From Paenibacillus beijingensis (GTDB lineage Bacteria; Bacillota; Bacilli; Paenibacillales; Paenibacillaceae): DNA of 64,000 nt. The DNA lies in NCBI RefSeq assembly GCF_000961095.1, contig NZ_CP011058.1, positions 3,189,501 to 3,253,500 of the forward strand, in the 5' to 3' direction. This document shows positions 58,767 to 64,000 of this stretch, one piece after another. The notes beneath the pieces are model-generated. The model made no database searches. It was not told the origin of the DNA and saw only the letters and a program-made list of their open reading frames with translations. The stretch's first letter is position 1. Each line of letters begins with the position of its first letter. Made by a program: the position numbers and the translations under genes.

Positions 58767-60434
58767 ATGACGGACGGCTTGAAAACAGACGGCATGCAAT
58801 TGGAAGAGCGGATCGGGCGGATGAGCCTGCGGCAAAAAATCGGGCAAATGCTGCTGTGCGGCTTCCACGGCACGGAAATGAGCGGCGAGCTGGAACGGTT
58901 TATTAAGGAGCATCAGATCGGCGGCGTCATTTATTTCGCACGCAACGTGGAATCGGCGGCGCAGGTGGCGAAGCTGAGCGCTGAGCTGCAGCGGGCAGCC
59001 GCCGAAGCGGACAGCATTCCGCTCTGGGTTTCAATCGACCAGGAAGGCGGCATGGTCGCGCGGATTACGGAGGGCGTGGCGCTGACGCCCGGCAATATGG
59101 CGATCGCAGCCGCGGGATCGCGTGACGCGGCGGAATTGCTGGCGTTTATTAGCGGACAGGAGCTGAAAGCGCTCGGCGTCAATTTGAATTATGCCCCGGT
59201 GCTCGATGTGAACAACAACCCGCTCAACCCCGTGATCGGAGTGCGCTCGTACGGAGAATCGCCGGAGCTGGCGGCCGAATACGGCGCGCGTGCGATCCGC
59301 GGGCTGCAGAATGCAGGCGTTGCGGCGACCGCGAAGCATTTTCCGGGACATGGGGATACTTCGGTCGATTCGCATCTCGATTTGCCGACGGTTCTCCATG
59401 ACAGGGAGCGGATGGAACGGATCGAGCTCGTGCCGTTCAAACGGGCGATAGCCGAAGGCGTGGATGCGATCATGTCGGCGCATATCCGCTTCCCGGCACT
59501 CGAGCCGGAAGGGCTGCCGGCGACGCTGTCCCGCACCGTGCTGAAAGGCCTGCTGCGTGAGGAGCTGGGCTTCGAAGGCGTCATTACGACCGACTGCATG
59601 GAGATGAACGCGATCGCGTCGCATTACGGGACGGTGGAAGCCGCCGTCATGGCGGTGGAAGCGGGCGCGGACGTCGTGCTGATCAGCCATCGCGCGGATT
59701 TGCAGGCCGGCGCGCTCGATGCGATCGAGCGGGCGGTGCGGGATGGGCGGCTGAGCGAGGCGCGCATTGAGCAGTCCGTGAAGCGGCTGCTCGCTTTGAA
59801 GGCGAAGCGCGGCGTGCTGGCAGGCGGCGGATTGCTGCCGCAGGAGCCGCTGGAAGCCGTGCTCGCCAGACCGGCGCATCTCGAAGCGGCGCGCAAGGTG
59901 AGCGAGGACAGCGTCACGCTGGTGCGGGACGAGGCGGGCACGCTGCCGCTGAAACGCGAGCGAACGCTGGCCATTACGGTTGCCGCCGCCGTCATGACCC
60001 AGGTGGACGAAACGTTCGGGGGCGGGCAAAGTCTCGGCGCCGCGCTTGCGGCCGGCGGTCTGGACGTCATCGACCGTGTCGTTTCCCTTAAATCTGTTGA
60101 AGCCGAAACGGCCGCATTGGTGGCGGCGGCTGAAGCCGCCGATGTGAAGCAAATCGTCTTCGGCACCTATAACGCCCATTTCCACCCGGCGCAAGTCGAG
60201 CTGGCGCGCAAGCTGCAGCAGCTGGGCAAGCCGCTGGCGGCGGTTGGGCTGCGCAATCCGTACGATCTGCTTGCGCTGCCGGACGATGCCGCATTCGTGG
60301 CGGTTTACGAAAGCCGCCCGCTGGCGCTGCAAAGCGCGGCGAAAGCGCTGCTTGGACTTATTCCGTTCCGGGGACGGCTGCCGGTATCGCTCGGCGAGCG
60401 TTATCCCGCCGGCTGGGGCGTGCAGCGCCCATGA
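58767..60434 (+). CDS. nagZ: Beta-N-acetylglucosaminidase NagZ (GH3)
   Basis: 555 residues. Retaining GH3 exo-hexosaminidase that removes terminal GlcNAc from murein fragments. Seen: IGGVIYFARNVESAAQV, SIDQEGGMVARIT, KHFPGHGDTSVDSH (the Asp-His catalytic dyad loop of NagZ-type enzymes), and TTDCMEMNAI with the nucleophile Asp at about residue 275. A C-terminal GH3_C-type domain follows. No signal peptide, so cytoplasmic; Bacillus NagZ is secreted. AAGGAGGAC precedes the ATG. Its stop overlaps the AnmK start (ATGATG). Confidence 0.92.
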   Translation: MTDGLKTDGMQLEERIGRMSLRQKIGQMLLCGFHGTEMSGELERFIKEHQIGGVIYFARNVESAAQVAKLSAELQRAAAEADSIPLWVSIDQEGGMVARITEGVALTPGNMAIAAAGSRDAAELLAFISGQELKALGVNLNYAPVLDVNNNPLNPVIGVRSYGESPELAAEYGARAIRGLQNAGVAATAKHFPGHGDTSVDSHLDLPTVLHDRERMERIELVPFKRAIAEGVDAIMSAHIRFPALEPEGLPATLSRTVLKGLLREELGFEGVITTDCMEMNAIASHYGTVEAAVMAVEAGADVVLISHRADLQAGALDAIERAVRDGRLSEARIEQSVKRLLALKAKRGVLAGGGLLPQEPLEAVLARPAHLEAARKVSEDSVTLVRDEAGTLPLKRERTLAITVAAAVMTQVDETFGGGQSLGAALAAGGLDVIDRVVSLKSVEAETAALVAAAEAADVKQIVFGTYNAHFHPAQVELARKLQQLGKPLAAVGLRNPYDLLALPDDAAFVAVYESRPLALQSAAKALLGLIPFRGRLPVSLGERYPAGWGVQRP

Positions 60435-61618
60435 TGTACTTATTCCGGGAACGCAAGGCGGTAACCGTGGCCGGCATCATGTCCGGCACCTCGCTCGACG
60501 GCATTGACGTGGCCATCGTCCGCATCGAAGGCAGCGGGCTTGCATCGCGCGTGCAGCTGCTGCATTATGACAGCGTGCCGCTTGCTTCCGATCTGCGGGA
60601 GCGACTGAAAGAACTGTGCACGATCGAACAGTCGAGCGTTGCGCTTGTGTGCGGCATGAACGTCTACATGGCGGAGCGTTTTGCGGAAGCGGCGCTGGCT
60701 GCGGTGGAGCGGTCGGGCCTCACGATGGACGACATCGACCTCGTCAGCTCGCACGGGCAAACGGTGTGGCACATTCCCGAAGCGGACGCGGCGGATCCCT
60801 ATCTTGTCCGTTCCACGCTGCAAATCGGCGACATATCCGTGCTGGCGAAACGGACGGGCAAGCCGGTCGTCGGCGATTTCCGCCCGGCCGACATGGCCGT
60901 CGGCGGTCAAGGGGCGCCGCTTGTGCCGTACGGCGACCTGATTTTGTTCCGCGATCCGCTTAAAGGAAGGCTGCTGCAAAACATCGGGGGCATCGGCAAC
61001 TGCACGGCGCTTATCCCGAATGCGCAGCCGGGCGACGTGTTCGCTTTCGATACGGGGCCGGGCAATATGGTCATCGACCAGACCGTATATTTGCTGTCGG
61101 AAGGCCGTTTCGCGTACGACGACGGCGGCAAATGGGCGGCGGCGGGTACGCCGGACGAGGCGCTCGTCGCCGAGCTGATGGCGCATCCGTACTTTACGCT
61201 GGCTCCGCCGAAGTCGACCGGACGCGAAGTGTTCGGCAAATCGTATACGGCCGAATTCGTCGGCAGGGCGCGGCAGCGCGGACTTGCGGACGCCGACATC
61301 GTGGCGACGGCGACCGCTTTCACGGCGGAGTCGATCGCCGAAGGATACCGGCGGTTCGTATTCCCTCGCTGCCGGATCGACGAAGTGATCGTCTCCGGCG
61401 GCGGCGCCCGCAACAAGGCGCTGCTGCGCATGATCGCTCAGCGGCTGCCGGAGCAGCGGACGATGACCTCGGGTTCGCTCGGCATTGACGATGACGCGAA
61501 GGAAGCGGTCATTTTCGCGCTGCTCGGCAACGATTTTATGCACGGCATCTGCAACAATCTGCCGTCCGCAACGGGAGCGGCAGTGCCGACGGTGATGGGC
61601 AAGCTTGCTTTGCCGTAA
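60431..61618 (+). CDS. anmK: Anhydro-N-acetylmuramic acid kinase AnmK
   Basis: 395 residues. Opens and phosphorylates 1,6-anhydro-MurNAc to MurNAc-6-phosphate, the MurQ substrate. Seen: VAGIMSGTSLDGIDVAIVRI (the nucleotide-binding N-terminal signature with the catalytic Asp nearby), SSHGQTVWHIPE, GDFRPADMAVGGQGAPLVPY, the family signature, and LQNIGGIGNCTALI. It starts inside the end of nagZ and ends at a strong terminator, so namZ-nagZ-anmK form one coupled unit. MurQ at the other end of the locus completes the pathway. Confidence 0.94.
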   Translation: MMYLFRERKAVTVAGIMSGTSLDGIDVAIVRIEGSGLASRVQLLHYDSVPLASDLRERLKELCTIEQSSVALVCGMNVYMAERFAEAALAAVERSGLTMDDIDLVSSHGQTVWHIPEADAADPYLVRSTLQIGDISVLAKRTGKPVVGDFRPADMAVGGQGAPLVPYGDLILFRDPLKGRLLQNIGGIGNCTALIPNAQPGDVFAFDTGPGNMVIDQTVYLLSEGRFAYDDGGKWAAAGTPDEALVAELMAHPYFTLAPPKSTGREVFGKSYTAEFVGRARQRGLADADIVATATAFTAESIAEGYRRFVFPRCRIDEVIVSGGGARNKALLRMIAQRLPEQRTMTSGSLGIDDDAKEAVIFALLGNDFMHGICNNLPSATGAAVPTVMGKLALP

Positions 61619-61636
61619 CCAAATCAAGGAACGACG

Positions 61637-61679
61637 CAGCGCCGGCACTGTCCTTTGAGACAATGCCGGCGCTGTTTTT
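61637..61679 (+). terminator. Terminator closing the murein-sugar operon
   Basis: Perfect 11-bp stem CAGCGCCGGCA/TGCCGGCGCTG followed by TTTTT. The minus-strand importer ends just beyond it. Confidence 0.88.
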
Positions 61680-61692
61680 GCTGCTTCGGCGC

Positions 61693-62559
61693 TCATTTCA
61701 TTCCGGTCATGGCGATGCCCCGGATAATCTGCTTTTGGAAAACAAGGAAGATCAGAATTAGCGGCACAATCGCGACCGTGGTAGCGGTCATAATAAGAAG
61801 CCAGTTCGATGTGTCCTTGTTCTCGCTCGCAAAATAACCGATGCCGACCGGAATGGTGAACTGTTCGGGTGTCTGCAGGACGATGAGCGGCCAGATGAAC
61901 TGGTTCCAGCTCGAAATAAAAGTCAGAATCGCCAGCGTCACGATGGCGGGCGTCACGAGCGGGATCGCGATCCGCACCAGAATGCGCCATTCGTTCATGC
62001 CGTCGATCCGTGCCGCATCCATAAGGTCCGACGGAACGGATTCCATGAACTGCCGCATCAGGAAAATGCCGAAGGCGGTAATGATTCCGGGAAAGAGAAC
62101 GCCCAGATACGTATCGGACAACCCCAAATCATTAGCAATCAGATACCACGGAATGATCAGCATTTCGGTCGGGACCATCAGGGTGCTGAGGATAAGGACG
62201 AAAATAAAGCTTTTTCCGACAAAGGAGAACTTGGCCAGCACATAGCCGGCAGCCGTATCGAACAGGCTGACTGTAATCGTAGTCACCACTGCGATAACCA
62301 GCGAATTCAGCAGCCATTTGTCAAACGGCGAGTCCTGAAAAATGGCCGTGTAGTTGTCAAACGTCACGCTTGTTGGAATGATATTGAGCGTATAAATGTC
62401 CTGCGGGTGTTTAAGCGACGTTGCAATCATCCAGAGCAGCGGAAAAACGGTAACGGCAATGCCGGCTGTCAGCAGAACATAGGCAATACCGACGGATAAA
62501 GCACGGGAAGAGGAAGTCCTCGGTCTTGGTGCCGCTTCAGATGTTGTCCGTGTGCTCAC
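61693..62559 (-). CDS. Sugar ABC transporter permease (MalG-like)
   Basis: 288 residues, six predicted helices. Seen: LLTAGIAVTVFPLLWMIATS, DTAAGYVLAKFSFVGKSFIF and the EAA loop VPSDLMDAARIDGMNEWRIL. The C-terminus is RGIAMTGMK. It lies last in a minus-strand operon, 18 bases after the frameshifted partner permease. AGGAGGATCG precedes the ATG. The substrate is unknown. Confidence 0.9.
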   Translation of the reverse strand: MSTRTTSEAAPRPRTSSSRALSVGIAYVLLTAGIAVTVFPLLWMIATSLKHPQDIYTLNIIPTSVTFDNYTAIFQDSPFDKWLLNSLVIAVVTTITVSLFDTAAGYVLAKFSFVGKSFIFVLILSTLMVPTEMLIIPWYLIANDLGLSDTYLGVLFPGIITAFGIFLMRQFMESVPSDLMDAARIDGMNEWRILVRIAIPLVTPAIVTLAILTFISSWNQFIWPLIVLQTPEQFTIPVGIGYFASENKDTSNWLLIMTATTVAIVPLILIFLVFQKQIIRGIAMTGMK

Positions 62560-62577
62560 GCGGGCGATCCTCCTGTT

Positions 62578-63509
62578 CTAGTAATCGATTTTTCGGTTCA
62601 GCACTTTAAGCTGCACCAGAGTCAGCGTCAAAATAAAAGCGAACAGCACAACGGATGCGGCTGAGGCCGGACCCATTTTGAACTGCAGGAATGCCAGATT
62701 GTAAATATAGAGCACAATTGAAACCGTCGAGTTCAGCGGGCCGCCCCCGGTCATGTTGAGCACCTGCCCAAACGATTGGGCGTAGGAAAGCGTAGCGATA
62801 ACGGCGGAAAAGACAATGACCGGATTAAGCAGCGGCAGCGTGATATGGAAAAATCTTCTCCACGCTCCGGCGCCGTCGATTTCGGCGGCCTCATAATACA
62901 GCTTTGGAATCTGCTGCAGGCCGGTCAGAAAGACGAGCATCTGGAAGCCGATGCTTTGCCAAATCATCGACAGCACGATGACGGGCAGCGCCTGCCTTGG
63001 AGACTGCAGAAACAGCTGCGGCTGAAAGCCCAAATCAAGCAGCCATCCGTTCAGCACGCCGTTCCGCATCAGAATCCATTTAAATACCCAGCTGACCGCA
63101 ACAATGCTTGTCACGTAGGGGATAAAATAAACGGTGCGGAACAGGCCGCGAAGCCGGTTTACGTTATGAAGCAGCAGCGCGATCACAAGTCCGCTTACGA
63201 GCTGCCCGGGGACGCCGAGCACAATATAGAGCGCGGTATTGAACAGCGATTTCCGGAAGATTTCGTCCTGGAAAATAGTCTTGAAGTTATCAAGGCCCAC
63301 ATACGGCTTCGCCTTGGCAAGCATATTCCATTCATGCACGCTGACATTGAAGGAATATAGAATGGGATAAAATCGGGTGCTTATAAAAAAAGAAGGGGAA
63401 CGAGCAGCGTCAAGTATATAAACAAATAACGCTGTGTCCTGAACGTGACCCGAAACCCGAGCCGGCTGCGGCTTTTCTCGGCGGACAGCGGAACGCTGCG
63501 CTCCATCAT
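62578..63509 (-). pseudogene. Sugar ABC transporter permease (MalF-like), frameshifted
   Basis: From 63339 down, an open frame of 253 codons begins HEWNMLAKAKPYVGLDNFKT and includes the EAA loop IPKLYYEAAEIDGAGAWRRF and the usual C-terminus. It lacks the first helix. The missing N-terminus is present upstream in another frame: ATG 63509, MMERSVPLSAEKSRSRL, then RYLFIYLTLLVPLLF, and after a run of seven T (seven A on the plus strand, 63385-63391) the sequence continues ISTRFYPILYSFNVSVHEWN. One extra T would join the two. It is either a recent frameshift or a sequencing error. GGGAGGC precedes ATG 63509. Confidence 0.83.
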
Positions 63510-63599
63510 CGGTTTCTTCGCCTCCCTTTTACGAAAATTTGAAAAAAGACGGGGCGCCCGCTATTGCCGGCAGCCCGCCTGTCTGCACAGATGAGAACA

Positions 63600-64000
63600 T
63601 TATTTTTTATCTGCGGCCGCCCAATAGTCGTCATAGAGCTTTTGGGTTTTGGCAATGAGGTCCTTGAACGCTTTCTCGACAGGGACTTTGTTGATGACGA
63701 CTTCATTGGCCGCATCGGCGATCAGCTGGCGCTCAGCCGTTTCATCGACAAAGAAGTGGCCATGGCTGTATTCCAGCTGCTTGATGAATGGACCCAGTTT
63801 ATCGTCGTTCAAATATTTATCCTGCAGGGCAACTTCCTTCTGTGCCGGCAGCTCGCCGACCTTGTCGATCCACCGTTCCTGTACTTCTTTGCTGGTCAGA
63901 AACTTCAGGAACTCCGTTGCGGCCTCCAGCTTATCTCCCGATACGTTCGCCGGAATGGCATTTGCCCAGAACGAGGCAGGTGCCGACTTTGTTTTGTAAG
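63600..64000 (-). CDS. Sugar ABC transporter substrate-binding protein, 3' part only
   Basis: C-terminal 133 codons of a solute-binding family 1 protein; the start lies beyond the window. Seen: SAPASFWANAIPANVSGDKL, EAATEFLKFLTSKEVQERWI, DKVGELPAQKEVAL and the terminal helix KAFKDLIAKTQKLYDDYWAA. It heads the minus-strand operon with the two permeases. About 90 bases separate it from the first permease. Confidence 0.87.
   Translation of the reverse strand, partial: YKTKSAPASFWANAIPANVSGDKLEAATEFLKFLTSKEVQERWIDKVGELPAQKEVALQDKYLNDDKLGPFIKQLEYSHGHFFVDETAERQLIADAANEVVINKVPVEKAFKDLIAKTQKLYDDYWAAADKK

Noticed and set aside
59031..60332. 433-codon open frame antisense to nagZ
   Set aside because: Shadow of a GC-rich gene; no recognisable motifs.
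60440..61990. 516-codon open frame antisense to anmK
   Set aside because: Arg/His-rich, low-complexity composition typical of the reverse strand of GC-rich genes; the plus-strand gene is clearly anmK.

Overview
The window reads as a chromosomal segment of a Bacillota member close to Paenibacillus. Evidence: strong AGGAGG-type ribosome binding sites, several CUT1-type sugar ABC transporters in place of PTS genes, an MsmX-like shared ATPase, a YesL-like membrane protein, lipoproteins with LxAC or LxGC lipoboxes, and Paenibacillus-style repeat-rich intergenic DNA. No rRNA or tRNA gene was recognised. The identification is by protein and locus resemblance only.

Layout. 1-4.3 kb: 3' part of an asparaginase gene, a LysR regulator, a rhodanese-like protein, and an amino-acid ABC lipoprotein plus permease without an ATPase. 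4.3-12.2 kb: small regulator/enzyme modules (SDR with a divergent MmyB-type regulator; TetR with an MMPL exporter; TetR with an SDR; MerR with an EthD-like protein), each with visible operator palindromes. 12.4-13.7 kb: an IS110-family transposase. 14.1-24.8 kb: an MDR dehydrogenase, a VOC protein, two MFS exporters, PaaX-like and MarR regulators, another SDR, a PepSY membrane protein with a YtkA-like lipoprotein, and a PLP enzyme of the D-cysteine desulfhydrase/ACC deaminase family. 24.9-26.3 kb: a lipoprotein with internal repeats whose promoter contains a Fur-like box. 26.7-34.8 kb: a ROK repressor divergent from a sugar ABC importer, an Eis-like acetyltransferase and two Gfo/Idh/MocA oxidoreductases.

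35.5-49.95 kb is a complete type I-C CRISPR-Cas locus (cas3-cas5c-cas8c-cas7-cas4-cas1-cas2) with a ~40-repeat array after cas2. A second, inverted array with a different stem sequence lies upstream, beside the wreck of a second, divergent cas3. A solitary shortened repeat, antisense and preceded by an extended -10 motif, sits in the cas3-cas5 gap. One copy of the same IS3-family element has inserted into a repeat of each array, with 3-bp target duplications.

50.1-61.7 kb is a murein-sugar recovery locus: murQ divergent from an ABC importer (lipoprotein, two permeases, ATPase), a membrane protein, then NamZ-like (frameshifted), NagZ and AnmK. None of the enzymes has a signal peptide, so the sequence suggests that murein saccharides are imported by the ABC transporter and processed in the cytoplasm. 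61.7-64 kb: another sugar ABC importer on the minus strand, one permease frameshifted in a T tract, the binding protein running off the window end.
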